NCBI RefSeq assembly: GCF_000010285.1
Contig: NC_010617.1
Coordinates: 1,984,001 to 2,048,000 of the forward strand
DNA from: Kocuria rhizophila DC2201
Lineage (GTDB): Bacteria; Actinomycetota; Actinomycetes; Actinomycetales; Micrococcaceae
DNA length: 64,000 nucleotides
Direction of reading: 5' to 3'
Under the pieces are notes generated by a model that searched no databases, was not told where the DNA came from, and was given only the letters and a program-made list of their open reading frames with translations. This document shows positions 7,959 to 16,789 of this stretch, piece after piece (position 1 is the stretch's first letter; every line of letters begins with the position of its first letter). The position numbers and the translations under genes are program-made.

Positions 7959-9665
7959 CTACCAGCGGGCGGCGTCCCGCACCGCGGCGCGGCCCTCGGC
8001 CACCGCCCGGCGCAGCAGCGCCACGGACGGGTGCTCGCCGCGCGCACGGGCCGCATCGTCAGGTGCGCCGTCCCGGTGCCGGGGCTCCGACGCGGAGTCC
8101 GGAGGAGACGCCTGGCCGGTCGTACCGTCCGACTTCGCAGCCTGGGCCCCTCGACGGCCCCGAGCCTGCCTGCGGAACGGCGTCCGACGACGCCGCTCGC
8201 GCGCCTCGTCCCGCCCCTCGCCCGGACGCCCGCTCGACTCTGTGGTGTCGTCGTGCCGCACGAGGTCCGGATCCGCGTCGACCGCCGAGGCAATGGGCGT
8301 GACCGTGGCCAGGGACTCGTGCTCGCGGTTCTCGGGACCCTGCTCCCCCGGTGCAGCGGCCGGACGACCGTCCTCGCCCCCAGCCGCTGCGCGGGACCCG
8401 GCCGAGCGGCCGTCCCCGGCAGGACCGGGGTCGGTGGCGCGATCGACGGACGCCTCGGTGAGGGCGGTCCCGCGGGCGTGGCCCGAACCCGTGCCGACGG
8501 GCTCGGCGGCCTGCGTTCCCGTGGGCTGCACCGGGTGCTCGTGGGCGGCCACGTCGGCAGCCGCCGCGGCCGGGACGCCACCGGCGACGGGCGGGACCGC
8601 CGGGCCCTGAGGCGTCGTCGTACGACGGCGGCGGGAGCGCCGGGACGCACGGGAGACCGGCAGCAGCTCCTCCGGGGCCGCGCTCCTGGCCCGGCGGCCC
8701 AGGAAGCGGTGGCGCGCTTTCTCCGCGCGCCCGGCCACCTGGAACTCGCCCACCAGGGGGTACTCCCACGTGCCGAGCACCTCGTGGTCCTCGGTGGCCA
8801 GCTCGCGCAGCACCATGGGCTGCCCGGGCTGGTCGGGGTCCCCGGCGAGCACCTTGTGGACCTGGCGCTGCTGCAGCTGCACGAGCCCCGTGAGCAGCAG
8901 GGCGTCGTCCACGCCCAGCTGGCGGGCGCGGTCCGTGAAGCCGGAGCGGTAGATCATGGCGGACTCGCCCGTGTGCACGAACCAGAGGTAGCCCAGGGCG
9001 GTCTCGGCACCCTCGTCGGGGGTCTCCGTGGCCACCAGGAACACCGAGTTCTCCCCCACGGCGCGCAGCAGCTCGCGGATGTGCTGGGTGCGCAGGCCCA
9101 CGTGGCTGAGATCCCGGTCCGAGGCGTTGACCCGCCGCACGCGGACCCCGGAGTCGCGCAGCCCGGCGCGGCAGCGCTGCAGAGTCTCGGAGGACAGCCT
9201 CTTGGACAGCTCGCCCTCGGTCTCCCCGAGGCGCACGAGCAGGTGGCGCGGGCCGGCCTCGCCCCGGCGCGGCCTGTCACGGCGCCGGTAGCCCGCGGCC
9301 TCGAGCTGCGCGGCGAGCTCCACGGTGGCGTGGGTGTCCGGGCTCACCCGCAGCACGGCGGCCCCGTGGGCGTCCCGGGCGTGGTCCTGCAGGGCGGCCA
9401 GCACCGCCACGAGCTCGCGGGGGTTCTTCACGTGCAGGGACTTGGCGTCCACCACCGTGTGGCGGTCCTCGGCGTGGACCAGCAGCTGGCCGTAGCCCAC
9501 GGTCTGCTCGTCACGGTCCACCGCGACGCGCTCCACACCGACCCGCTCCCCGGTGAGCGCCTCGGCCTCACCGATGCCCCACAGCAGCTCGGGGTGCCCG
9601 CCCGTGACGCGCACCCGCGCGTCCCAGGTCTTGCGGTTGCCGCACGGGGACACGGTCAGCGCCAC
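7959..9665 (-). CDS. FemAB/GNAT-like protein with long disordered C-terminal tail
   Basis: A 568-residue protein. Residues 1 to about 325 look folded and resemble a diverged Fem/GNAT double lobe: LLVRLGETEGELSKRL near 142-158 followed by ETLQRCRAGLRDSGVRVRRV parallels the Fem signature in which a basic helix follows a hydrophobic strand, and LGYLWFVHTGESAMIYRSGF parallels its second lobe. From about 328 the chain is low complexity, rich in Ala, Gly, Pro, Arg, Thr and Glu, to the end. It starts with GTG 9665 seven bases after AGGAGAGG, and TATGCT (9702-9707, complement) is a likely -10. It faces the femX-SDR pair convergently. The assignment to a transferase is inference from fold resemblance. 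Confidence 0.65.
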   Translation of the reverse strand: MALTVSPCGNRKTWDARVRVTGGHPELLWGIGEAEALTGERVGVERVAVDRDEQTVGYGQLLVHAEDRHTVVDAKSLHVKNPRELVAVLAALQDHARDAHGAAVLRVSPDTHATVELAAQLEAAGYRRRDRPRRGEAGPRHLLVRLGETEGELSKRLSSETLQRCRAGLRDSGVRVRRVNASDRDLSHVGLRTQHIRELLRAVGENSVFLVATETPDEGAETALGYLWFVHTGESAMIYRSGFTDRARQLGVDDALLLTGLVQLQQRQVHKVLAGDPDQPGQPMVLRELATEDHEVLGTWEYPLVGEFQVAGRAEKARHRFLGRRARSAAPEELLPVSRASRRSRRRRTTTPQGPAVPPVAGGVPAAAAADVAAHEHPVQPTGTQAAEPVGTGSGHARGTALTEASVDRATDPGPAGDGRSAGSRAAAGGEDGRPAAAPGEQGPENREHESLATVTPIASAVDADPDLVRHDDTTESSGRPGEGRDEARERRRRTPFRRQARGRRGAQAAKSDGTTGQASPPDSASEPRHRDGAPDDAARARGEHPSVALLRRAVAEGRAAVRDAARW

Positions 9666-9710
9666 GGTGTTTCCTCTCCTCGGGCCCGATGCATCGGGGC
9701 CAGCATAGCG

Positions 9711-9770
9711 GCCGCACACGGACGCGCGTGCCCACCCGGGACGGGGTGGACACGCGCGCTCGTGTGCGGC
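9711..9770 (-). terminator. Long hairpin downstream of glpX
   Basis: GCCGCACACG (9711-9720) and CGTGTGCGGC (9761-9770) pair perfectly, and pairing continues inward through GCGCG and CCACCC/GGGTGG to give arms of about 27 bases with few mismatches. It follows the glpX stop by 15 bases and ends just before the promoter of the next leftward gene. Confidence 0.75.
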
Positions 9771-9784
9771 GGGGCGGGCGGTGC

Positions 9785-10792
9785 TCAGCCGTTGAGCCGC
9801 TCGTACTTCTCCCACTTGCGGGCCAGGTGCTCGGCCTCGACCATGCGCACCGTGCCGGAGTGCGAGCGCATCACGATGGACTGGGTGGTGATGGTGCGGC
9901 CGCGGTAGCGCACGCCGCGCAGCAGGTCCCCGTCCGTGATGCCGGTGGCGGCGAAGAAGCAGTTGTCGGAGGTGACCAGCTCGTCCGTGGTGAGGATGCG
10001 GTCCACGTCCAGCCCGGCCTCGGCGGCCTTCTCCCGCTCGGCCTCGTCCGTGGGGGCCAGCCGGCCCTGGATCACGCCGCCGGTGGCCTTCACGGCGCAC
10101 GCGGTCACGATGCCCTCCGGGGTGCCGCCGATACCCATCATGATGTCCACGCCGGTGCCCTCGCGGCACGCGGCGATCGCCCCGGCCACGTCCCCGTCCA
10201 GGATCATGCGGGTGCGCGCACCGGTGGCGCGGATCTCCTCCACGAGGCCCTGGTGGCGCGGGCGGTCCAGCACGCACACGGTCACCTGGTTGGGCTTCAC
10301 GCCCTTGGCCTTGGCCACCAGGTGGATGTTCTGCTTCACGGGCAGGCGCAGGTCCACCATGTCCGCGGCCTCGGGGCCCACCACGAGCTTGTCCATGTAG
10401 AACACGGCGGAGGGGTCGAACATGGACCCGCCGTCCGCCACGGCGATCACCGCGAGCGCGTTGTTCATGCCCAGCGCGGTCAGCCGGGTGCCGTCGATGG
10501 GGTCCACGGCCACGTCCGAGGCCGGTCCGGCACCGCTGCCCACCTGTTCACCGTTGAACAGCATGGGGGCTTCGTCCTTCTCGCCCTCGCCGATCACCAC
10601 GGTGCCGTTGAAGTCCACGGTGGAGAGGAACGAGCGCATGGCGTCCACCGCCGCGCCGTCCGCCCGGTTCTTGTCCCCGGCGCCCACCCAGTGCCCGCCC
10701 GCGATCGCGGCGGCCTCCGTGACGCGCACCAGTTCCAGTGCCAAGTTCCGGTCCGCCACATTTCCCGAACCCTGTTGGGTCGTCTCTGCCAC
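9785..10792 (-). CDS. glpX: Class II fructose-1,6-bisphosphatase
   Basis: A 335-residue GlpX-type fructose-1,6-bisphosphatase, which converts fructose 1,6-bisphosphate to fructose 6-phosphate for gluconeogenesis; this is the usual FBPase of Actinobacteria. Metal and substrate motifs are visible: GAGDKNRAD near residue 30, [11 protein letters not shown] near 66 and DPIDGT near 92, followed by [10 protein letters not shown] in the C-terminal half. GTG at 10792 follows AGGTGAGG at suitable spacing; GTG 12 bases further upstream overlaps that site. A likely -10 box TATGCT lies at 10873-10878 (complement). It is divergent from the DUF4245 gene and near fumC, the arrangement known in mycobacteria (Rv1098c-Rv1100). 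Confidence 0.95.
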   Translation of the reverse strand: MAETTQQGSGNVADRNLALELVRVTEAAAIAGGHWVGAGDKNRADGAAVDAMRSFLSTVDFNGTVVIGEGEKDEAPMLFNGEQVGSGAGPASDVAVDPIDGTRLTALGMNNALAVIAVADGGSMFDPSAVFYMDKLVVGPEAADMVDLRLPVKQNIHLVAKAKGVKPNQVTVCVLDRPRHQGLVEEIRATGARTRMILDGDVAGAIAACREGTGVDIMMGIGGTPEGIVTACAVKATGGVIQGRLAPTDEAEREKAAEAGLDVDRILTTDELVTSDNCFFAATGITDGDLLRGVRYRGRTITTQSIVMRSHSGTVRMVEAEHLARKWEKYERLNG

Positions 10793-10918
10793 GTTGTTCC
10801 TCACCTTCGAGTTTCGGCCGTGCCCCGGTCCGCCCGCTGCGGGGACCCGGGGGCACCACCACGGGTGTCCCCAGCATATCCCCGGCCCGCCCTGTTGGGC
10901 CGGTCCGCGCGGGCACGG

Positions 10919-10931
10919 CACAATGGAGCGT
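10919..10931 (+). promoter_or_regulatory. Predicted leaderless promoter of the DUF4245 gene
   Basis: CACAAT (10919-10924) lies seven bases before GTG 10932. An in-frame ATG at 10923 falls inside this box, which argues that GTG is the true start and the mRNA has no leader. Confidence 0.5.
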
Positions 10932-11726
10932 GTGAGTTCCTCTGCTTCCCGCCCCGGCCCGGGCCCCGACGACCCCCGTTCCGCGCACGCGGGCTCCCCC
11001 GACGACGACGCCGCACCCCGGCTCGATCCCGGGCGTCCCCTGGGCGACGGCGCGGGCGCGGCGCCCGAGGGCCCAGCGTCGGAGGCCCCGGCACCCGAGG
11101 GCCCCGCAGCCGAGGAGCCGGCACCCGAGGGCCCCGCATCGGTGGACCCCGGCGAGCAGGAGCAGCCCGTCCCGCGGCTGACGAGCAAGCAGGCCGCGCG
11201 GCTCAACGCCCCCATCCGGGGCATGGTGATCTCCATGGTGGTGCTGCTCCTGCTGCTGCTGCCGTTCCTGTGGCTGCAGCCCAAACCGGACGCCCAGCCC
11301 TACCGCGCGGATGTGGACGTGAGCCAGGAGGCCAAGTTCGCCGGGGACCAGGCCTCCTTCACGCCCGCGGACCCGCAGCTCGGGGACGGCTGGAGCGCCA
11401 ACTACGCCAAGTGGACCGCCACGTCCCAGGACGGTGTGCCCCTGTGGAACGTGGGCTACCTCTCCCCCGACTACCACCTGGTGGACATGGTCCAGACCGC
11501 GGAGTCCAACCCCACGTGGCTCGCGCAGCGCACCGAGCTCATCCCGCAGACCGGACAGAAGACCGTGGACGGTGTCACGTGGCACCAGCACCACCGGGAC
11601 GCGGACGGCAAGCAGGAGGAGTTCACCGCGTGGGTCGCGGACCTCAAGGACTCCACCGTGGTACTCACCGGCAAGGCCCCCGAGGCCGACTTCGAGCACG
11701 TAGCGGCCGCCCTGGCCCACTCCTGA
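10932..11726 (+). CDS. DUF4245 domain membrane protein
   Basis: A 264-residue actinobacterial protein of unknown function. Residues 1-90 are a Pro/Glu/Ala-rich, probably cytoplasmic, disordered segment containing repeated PEGPA-like units. A single membrane helix ([20 protein letters not shown]) lies near 96-115. The outer domain of about 145 residues contains [19 protein letters not shown] and a C-terminal [19 protein letters not shown], the usual DUF4245 end. The family is almost always next to glpX and fum in Actinobacteria, as here, without a proven role. An ORF extending further upstream overlaps glpX and is an artefact of GC-rich sequence. Confidence 0.88.
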   Translation: MSSSASRPGPGPDDPRSAHAGSPDDDAAPRLDPGRPLGDGAGAAPEGPASEAPAPEGPAAEEPAPEGPASVDPGEQEQPVPRLTSKQAARLNAPIRGMVISMVVLLLLLLPFLWLQPKPDAQPYRADVDVSQEAKFAGDQASFTPADPQLGDGWSANYAKWTATSQDGVPLWNVGYLSPDYHLVDMVQTAESNPTWLAQRTELIPQTGQKTVDGVTWHQHHRDADGKQEEFTAWVADLKDSTVVLTGKAPEADFEHVAAALAHS

Positions 11727-11877
11727 ACCGTTCTCCCGCGGTCCGGGTGCACGGGTGCTCCGCGGAATCCAGTGCCGCGCCGCCCGCGGTGACCCGGGTG
11801 CGGGTCTACCCTGGAACCGGCGCGCGCCGCAGCGGCGTGGCACCACCCCACCCGCCGAGCACCCTTGGAGTTCCAGC

Positions 11878-12522
11878 GTGAGCACTCACACCACCACCGC
11901 AGACCAGAGCCCCCGCACCCCGGTGGAGGCGTGGCACGCCCTGCAGGCCGGCAACGCCCGCTTCATCTCCGGGGACAAGCTGCACCCCCACCAGGACGCC
12001 CAGCGCCGCGAGAGCCTCGCGCAGTCCCAGAAGCCGTTCGCCGTGATCTTCGGCTGCTCGGACTCCCGGCTGGCCGCCGAGATCATCTTCGACCTGGGCC
12101 TCGGGGACGCCTTCGTGATCCGCACCGCCGGGCAGGTCATCGACAACGCCGTGCTGGGCTCCCTCGAGTTCGCGGTGGACGTGCTCGGCACGCCCCTGAT
12201 CATGGTGCTCGGTCACGACTCGTGCGGTGCCGTGACGGCCACCCGCAACGCCGTGGAGTCCGGCGAGCTGCCCACCGGCTTCCAGCGCGACCTCGTGGAG
12301 CGCATCACCCCGTCCGTCCTGCAGGCCCGGCGCGCCGGGGACGCGGACCTGCAGGACATGGTGGTGGAGCACACCAAGCAGACCGCGGCGCGGATGCTGG
12401 ACCAGTCCACTGTGATCTCCGGGGCCGTGGCCCGCGGGGACGCCGCCGTGATCGGCGTGTTCTACCACCTCGCGGACGGCAAGGCCGAGCTCGTCTACAG
12501 CGAGGACCCCCGGATCAGCTAG
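11878..12522 (+). CDS. Beta-class carbonic anhydrase
   Basis: A 214-residue beta-carbonic anhydrase interconverting carbon dioxide and bicarbonate with a zinc ion. The metal ligands and catalytic pair are visible: GCSDSR near residues 59-64 (Cys and the Asp-Arg dyad) and HDSCGAV near 112 (His and Cys). The size is normal for the family. GTG at 11878 follows GGAG at seven bases. Bicarbonate supply fits carboxylases such as those in fatty acid and purine synthesis (the PurK step uses bicarbonate). A second, unrelated gamma-class homologue lies at 61698. It is probably a single-gene transcript: the spacer to fumC has its own promoter. Confidence 0.94.
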   Translation: MSTHTTTADQSPRTPVEAWHALQAGNARFISGDKLHPHQDAQRRESLAQSQKPFAVIFGCSDSRLAAEIIFDLGLGDAFVIRTAGQVIDNAVLGSLEFAVDVLGTPLIMVLGHDSCGAVTATRNAVESGELPTGFQRDLVERITPSVLQARRAGDADLQDMVVEHTKQTAARMLDQSTVISGAVARGDAAVIGVFYHLADGKAELVYSEDPRIS

Positions 12523-12650
12523 CCCCTCCGGGGTGGCGGGGCGCACCGCGTCCGGCGGCACCCGGAACGCAGGCGCGCCGGACGGCGGCGCACGGGAGCC
12601 AAGCACGCCTGACGGCGGCACGCGGGCGGGCGACGGCGCGGTGGCACCCG

Positions 12651-12667
12651 GGCGGCGTCGTCGTCCG
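12651..12667. repeat. GCGGCGTCGTC intergenic element, single arm
   Basis: GGCGGCGTCGTCGTCCG, whose last 16 bases recur exactly at 53855-53870 and 61548-61563. It lies in the 209-base spacer between carbonic anhydrase and fumC. The same spacer also carries an imperfect direct repeat of GACGGCGGC-rich units around 12570-12630. Confidence 0.6.
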
Positions 12668-12719
12668 TCATGCGGCCGTTCGGGCACCGGTGCGGCGGGC
12701 GCGCGGCGGCGCGGGTGCC

Positions 12720-12731
12720 TAAACTGGGGCC
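12720..12731 (+). promoter_or_regulatory. Predicted leaderless promoter of fumC
   Basis: TAAACT (12720-12725) is followed after six bases (GGGGCC) by the fumC ATG. No Shine-Dalgarno sequence precedes the start. Confidence 0.65.
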
Positions 12732-14138
12732 ATGGCTGAAAACACCGAGTACCGCATCGAACACGACACCATGGGCGAGGTGCGCGTCCCCAAGAACGCG
12801 CTCTACCGTGCGCAGACGCAGCGCGCCGTGGAGAACTTCCCCATCTCCGGCACCACCCTGGAGCGCGAGCACATCAAGGCGCTCGCCCAGGTGAAGAAGG
12901 CCGCCGCCACCGCCAACGAGGAGCTGGGTGTGCTGGACACGCAGCGCGCACAGGCCATCCGGGACGCCGCGGACGCCGTGGCCTCCGGCGAGTACGACGC
13001 CGACTTCCCGATCGACGTGTTCCAGACCGGTTCGGGCACCTCCTCGAACATGAACACCAACGAGGTGCTCGCCACGCTCGCGTCCCGGGCCCTGGAGTCC
13101 GCCGGCGTTGAGGTCCACCCGAACGACCACGTCAACGCCTCGCAGTCCTCCAACGACGTGTTCCCCACGTCCGTGCACGTGGCCGTGACCAACGCGCTGA
13201 TCAACGACCTCAAGCCGGCCATGGACGTGCTCGCCACCTCCCTGGAGAAGAAGGCCGCGGAGTTCAAGGACGTCGTGAAGTCCGGGCGCACCCACCTCAT
13301 GGACGCAACCCCCGTGACCCTGGGCCAGGAGTTCGGCGGCTGGGCGGCACAGGTGCGCTACGGCATCGAGCGCATCGACGCCTCCCTGCCGCGCGTGGCC
13401 GAGGTCCCCCTGGGCGGCACCGCCGTGGGCACCGGCATCAACACCCCGAACGGCTTCTCCGCCCGCGTGATCGAGCTGCTCTCCGAGGAGACCGGTCTGC
13501 CCCTCACGGAGGCCCGCAACCACTTCGAGGCGCAGGCCAACCGCGACGGTCTGGTGGAGGCCTCCGGGCAGCTGCGCAACATCGCGTACTCGTACATGAA
13601 GATCATGAACGACATCCGCTGGATGGGTTCCGGGCCGAACACCGGTCTGGGTGAGCTGCACATCCCCGACCTGCAGCCGGGCTCCTCGATCATGCCGGGC
13701 AAGGTCAACCCCGTGATCTGCGAGGCGACCATCCAGGTGGCCGCCCAGGTGATCGGCAACGACACCACGGTGGCGCTGTCCTCCACGAACGGCGCGTTCG
13801 AGCTCAACGTGGGCATCCCCGTGATGGCCGCGAACCTGCTCGAGTCCATCCGCCTGCTCGCCAACTCCTCCCGCGTGGCCGCGGAGAAGATGGTGGACGG
13901 GCTGCAGGCCAACGAGGAGCGCTGCCGCTTCCTGGCCGAGGCCTCCCCCTCGATCGTGACCCCGCTGAACAAGGCCATCGGCTACGAGGCCGCCGCGAAG
14001 ATCGCCAAGCACGCCGTGGCCAACAAGGTCACCGTGCGCGAGGCGACCATCGAGCTCGGCTACGTGGACGGCGAGAAGCTCACCGAGGAGCAGCTCGACA
14101 AGGCGCTGGACGTCACCACCATGACGGGCAACCACTGA
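12732..14138 (+). CDS. fumC: Class II fumarate hydratase
   Basis: A 468-residue class II (iron-independent) fumarase, converting fumarate to malate in the TCA cycle. The aspartase/fumarase superfamily signature [11 protein letters not shown] lies at about residues 316-327, [14 protein letters not shown] near 100, and SSNDVFPTS near 140. The length and C-terminal region are normal. The ATG at 12732 is the only sensible start and is preceded by a -10 box at leaderless spacing. In this window fumC, sdhCDAB and ndh together cover the succinate-fumarate-malate step and electron entry to menaquinone. A strong terminator follows the stop. Confidence 0.97.
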   Translation: MAENTEYRIEHDTMGEVRVPKNALYRAQTQRAVENFPISGTTLEREHIKALAQVKKAAATANEELGVLDTQRAQAIRDAADAVASGEYDADFPIDVFQTGSGTSSNMNTNEVLATLASRALESAGVEVHPNDHVNASQSSNDVFPTSVHVAVTNALINDLKPAMDVLATSLEKKAAEFKDVVKSGRTHLMDATPVTLGQEFGGWAAQVRYGIERIDASLPRVAEVPLGGTAVGTGINTPNGFSARVIELLSEETGLPLTEARNHFEAQANRDGLVEASGQLRNIAYSYMKIMNDIRWMGSGPNTGLGELHIPDLQPGSSIMPGKVNPVICEATIQVAAQVIGNDTTVALSSTNGAFELNVGIPVMAANLLESIRLLANSSRVAAEKMVDGLQANEERCRFLAEASPSIVTPLNKAIGYEAAAKIAKHAVANKVTVREATIELGYVDGEKLTEEQLDKALDVTTMTGNH

Positions 14139-14168
14139 GCGACCGACTGACCGTCGCCCGCGCGTGAC

Positions 14169-14204
14169 AGGACCCGGCCTCCCCTCGAGGGTGGCCGGGT
14201 CCTT
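14169..14204 (+). terminator. fumC terminator
   Basis: AGGACCCGGCC (14169-14179) pairs perfectly with GGCCGGGTCCT (14193-14203) across a 13-base loop, 30 bases after the fumC stop. The T-tract is very short, as is common in GC-rich actinobacterial terminators. Confidence 0.85.
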
Positions 14205-14328
14205 CCGTTCCCGGCCCGGGGACCGCGCGCCGGTCCCGGTTCGCACCGCGCGGACCACGCCACGGGGGCCGGGTCCGCGCACCCGGCCCCCGCCCGTCCG
14301 GCGCGGGACCTGGGTGCTGCGGGGCCCT

Positions 14329-14344
14329 CGTGGGACGTCCCACG
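14329..14344. promoter_or_regulatory. Perfect 16-base palindrome, operator candidate for poxB
   Basis: CGTGGGACGTCCCACG is a perfect palindrome about 50 bases upstream of the likely poxB -10 box. Its symmetry and position suit a dimeric repressor or activator; it has no long loop, so it is not a typical terminator. Confidence 0.45.
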
Positions 14345-14469
14345 CGCGCCTGTTCCGTTGCCCACAGATCTTTTCGGCCGCAAGGACCCGGGGCTACCCT
14401 GGATGGCAGAGACATTCGCGATGCCCGCCCGGGTGCTCCCGCGGCGGGCCGTTCCCCCGAGGAGACAGT

Positions 14470-16212
14470 GTGAAACTTGCAGAGCAGATCGTCCAGCAGC
14501 TCGTGGAAGCAGGTGTGGAGCGCATCTACGGCGTGGTGGGCGACAGCCTGAACCCCATCGTGGACGCCGTGCGCCGCACCGGCGGCTCCGCCAAGGGTGG
14601 GATCGACTGGGTGCACGTGCGCCACGAGGAGGCCGGTGCGTTCGCAGCGAGCGCCGAGGCTCAGCTGACCGGCAAGCTCGCCGTGTGCGCGGGCTCGTGC
14701 GGGCCGGGCAACCTGCACCTGATCAACGGGCTCTACGACGCCAACCGCTCCGGTGCGCCCGTGCTGGCGATCGCCTCCCACATCCCCTCGCAGTACATCG
14801 GCTCCGAGTACTTCCAGGAGACCCACCCGGACCGAATCTTCACCGAGTGCTCCGTGTACTCGGAGCTGGTGAGCACCCCACAGCAGTGCCCCGCCGTGGT
14901 GAGCTCCGCGATCCAGTTCGCCGTGACCAGCCCGGGCGTCTCCGTGGTCACGCTGCCGGGCGATCTCGCGGACTCGGACGCCGCCGTGGAAGCCCGGCCG
15001 TTCGCCGTGCCGGCACCGAGCGCCGTCGTCCCCTCCGACGAGACGGTCGAGCGCATGGCGCAGGCTCTGAACTCGGCCAAGAAGGTCGCGATCTTCGCGG
15101 GCATCGGCGTAGCAGGAGCCCACGACGAGGTGATCGCCCTCGCGGACACCCTCAAGGCCCCCGTGGGCCACTCGCTGCGCGGCAAGGACCAGATCCAGTA
15201 CGACAACCCGTTCGACGTGGGCATGACCGGGCTGCTGGGCTACGGCGCCGCGGCGGAGGGGCTGCACGACGCGGACGTGATGGTCATGCTCGGCACGGAC
15301 TTCCCGTACGACCAGTTCCTCCCGGACGTCACCACCATCCAGGTGGACACCGATCCCACCGTGATCGGGCGCCGGACCGGCGTGGACATCCCCGTGCACG
15401 GTGACGTGAAGTCCACGATCCTCAAGCTGCTGCCCGAGCTCACGGTCAAGTCCAACCGCTCGTTCCTCGACAAGACCCTGGCCAAGCACGACAAGCTCAT
15501 GAACAAGGCCGTGGGTGCGTACACCCGCAAGGTCGAGAAGATCACGCCCATCCACCCCGAGTACGCCGCGTCCATCCTGGACCAGGTGGCCGCCGAGGAC
15601 GCCGTGTTCACCGCGGACACCGGCATGTGCAACGTGTGGAGCGCCCGCTACATCAACCCGCTCGGCACTCGTCGCATCCTGGGCTCCTACCTGCACGGGT
15701 CCATGGCCAACGCCCTGCCGCAGGCGATCGGCGCGCAGCTGGCCGAACCGGGCCGCCAGGTCATCTCGATGTCGGGCGACGGCGGGCTCTCCATGCTGAT
15801 GGGCGAGCTGTTGACGCTGGCGACCTACAACCTGCCCGTGACCGTGGTGGTGTTCAACAACTCCACGCTGGGCATGGTCAAGCTGGAGATGCTCGTGGAC
15901 GGGCTACCGGATTTCGGTGTGGACGTGCCCCAGGCGAACTACGCGCAGATCGCCACCGCCATGGGCATGCAGGGCATCCGGGTGGAGAAGCCCAAGGACC
16001 TCGAGTCCGCGTTCACCACCGCGCTCGCCCACCAGGGCCCGTCCGTGGTGGAGGTCATCACCGACCCCAACGCCCTGTCCATCCCCCCGGAGATCAAGAA
16101 GGACCAGGTCTTCGGCTTCGCCACCGCGATGTCCCGCATCGTGCTCAACCGCGGCGCCGGCGAGGCCGTCTCCATGGCCCGCTCCAACCTGCGCAACATC
16201 CCGCGCGGCTGA
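14470..16212 (+). CDS. poxB: Pyruvate dehydrogenase (quinone) / pyruvate oxidase
   Basis: A 580-residue thiamine diphosphate enzyme of the PoxB type, oxidatively decarboxylating pyruvate to acetate and carbon dioxide and passing electrons through FAD to membrane quinone. The catalytic Glu lies in RHEEAGAFAASAEA near residue 50, SCGPGNLHLINGLYDA follows near 78, and the TPP-Mg motif GDGGLSMLMGELLT near 437 ends in VVFNN. The C-terminal part is of the length seen in quinone-linked enzymes. GTG 14470 follows GAGGAGA; the longer upstream frame covers the promoter and is rejected. A 16-base palindrome upstream suggests regulation. Acetolactate synthase is less likely because sequence and context fit PoxB. 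Confidence 0.92.
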   Translation: MKLAEQIVQQLVEAGVERIYGVVGDSLNPIVDAVRRTGGSAKGGIDWVHVRHEEAGAFAASAEAQLTGKLAVCAGSCGPGNLHLINGLYDANRSGAPVLAIASHIPSQYIGSEYFQETHPDRIFTECSVYSELVSTPQQCPAVVSSAIQFAVTSPGVSVVTLPGDLADSDAAVEARPFAVPAPSAVVPSDETVERMAQALNSAKKVAIFAGIGVAGAHDEVIALADTLKAPVGHSLRGKDQIQYDNPFDVGMTGLLGYGAAAEGLHDADVMVMLGTDFPYDQFLPDVTTIQVDTDPTVIGRRTGVDIPVHGDVKSTILKLLPELTVKSNRSFLDKTLAKHDKLMNKAVGAYTRKVEKITPIHPEYAASILDQVAAEDAVFTADTGMCNVWSARYINPLGTRRILGSYLHGSMANALPQAIGAQLAEPGRQVISMSGDGGLSMLMGELLTLATYNLPVTVVVFNNSTLGMVKLEMLVDGLPDFGVDVPQANYAQIATAMGMQGIRVEKPKDLESAFTTALAHQGPSVVEVITDPNALSIPPEIKKDQVFGFATAMSRIVLNRGAGEAVSMARSNLRNIPRG

Positions 16213-16240
16213 TCGCCGGGCCCGGTCCGGACCATGCACT

Positions 16241-16274
16241 GACGACGCCGCGGGGCCGCCCCCGCGGCGTCGTC
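16241..16274. terminator. Bidirectional hairpin made from an inverted GCGGCGTCGTC pair
   Basis: GACGACGCCGCGGGG (16241-16255) and CCCCGCGGCGTCGTC (16260-16274) form a perfect 15-bp stem with a four-base loop, between the converging poxB and NUDIX genes. It is one of the best inverted copies of the recurring intergenic element. Confidence 0.85.
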
Positions 16275-16292
16275 GCGTGTCCGGGCGCGGGC

Positions 16293-16760
16293 TCAGCTCT
16301 CGAAGCCGGTGCGCCCCGTGAAATCCAGCGCGGCCCGCAGCCGCTGCGCCTGGTGCTCGGGCATCTCGGGCAGCGCGTCCACCGGGTACCAGCCCACCTC
16401 GAGGGACTCATCGTCCGCGACCCGTGCCTCCCCGCCCACGTAGCTGCACAGGAAGGTGTGGTCCAGGAACTGGCAGCGGTCCCCGTTGGGGAACTGCACC
16501 ACGTCTCCGGCCTTGACCCGCACCAGGGCGTCCACGGTGATCTCCACACTGGTCTCCTCGAGGCACTCCCGGCGGGCGGCCACACCGGGGTCCTCCCCCG
16601 GTTCCACGATGCCCGTGACGAGCCCCCAGCTGCCGTTGTCCGCACGCCGCCCGAGCAGCACGCGGCCCTCGTGCAGCACCACGGCGGTACAGCCCGGCAG
16701 CCACAGCAGCTCGTGGCCGATCCTGGTGCGAAGGCTCTGGATGAACTGCGGTGTTGCCAT
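16293..16760 (-). CDS. NUDIX hydrolase
   Basis: A 155-residue NUDIX domain protein, hydrolysing a nucleoside-diphosphate-linked substrate (pyrophosphatase). The full NUDIX box is present near residues 50-72: GIVEPGEDPGVAARRECLEE followed by TSVEI, with all catalytic Glu residues. The N-terminus (IGHELLWLPGCTAVV) and C-terminal WYPVDALPEM are of the mutT/ADP-ribose pyrophosphatase-like type, so the substrate is open. ATG 16760 follows AGGAGA at eight bases. It is 29 bases downstream of the prepilin peptidase on the same strand, so the two may be cotranscribed, although no functional link is evident. Confidence 0.92.
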   Translation of the reverse strand: MATPQFIQSLRTRIGHELLWLPGCTAVVLHEGRVLLGRRADNGSWGLVTGIVEPGEDPGVAARRECLEETSVEITVDALVRVKAGDVVQFPNGDRCQFLDHTFLCSYVGGEARVADDESLEVGWYPVDALPEMPEHQAQRLRAALDFTGRTGFES

Positions 16761-16789
16761 GGTGCGGTCTCCTGGGGCGGGGCGGGTGG

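Larger units (their letters stand above)
14139..14469. other. Intergenic region between fumC and poxB
   Basis: A 331-base spacer without a gene. It holds the fumC terminator (14169-14204), a perfect 16-base palindrome (14329-14344), and a likely poxB -10 box TACCCT (14395-14400), leaving a poxB leader of about 65 bases that ends with the ribosome binding site GAGGAGA. The region in between is plain GC-rich sequence. Confidence 0.6.

Noticed and set aside
10422-10931. N-terminal extension of the DUF4245 protein
   Set aside because: It lies antisense to glpX and before the -10 box at 10919; the GTG at 10932 fits the promoter.
14164-14469. N-terminal extension of poxB
   Set aside because: It would cover the fumC terminator, the palindrome and the promoter; GTG 14470 has a good ribosome binding site.
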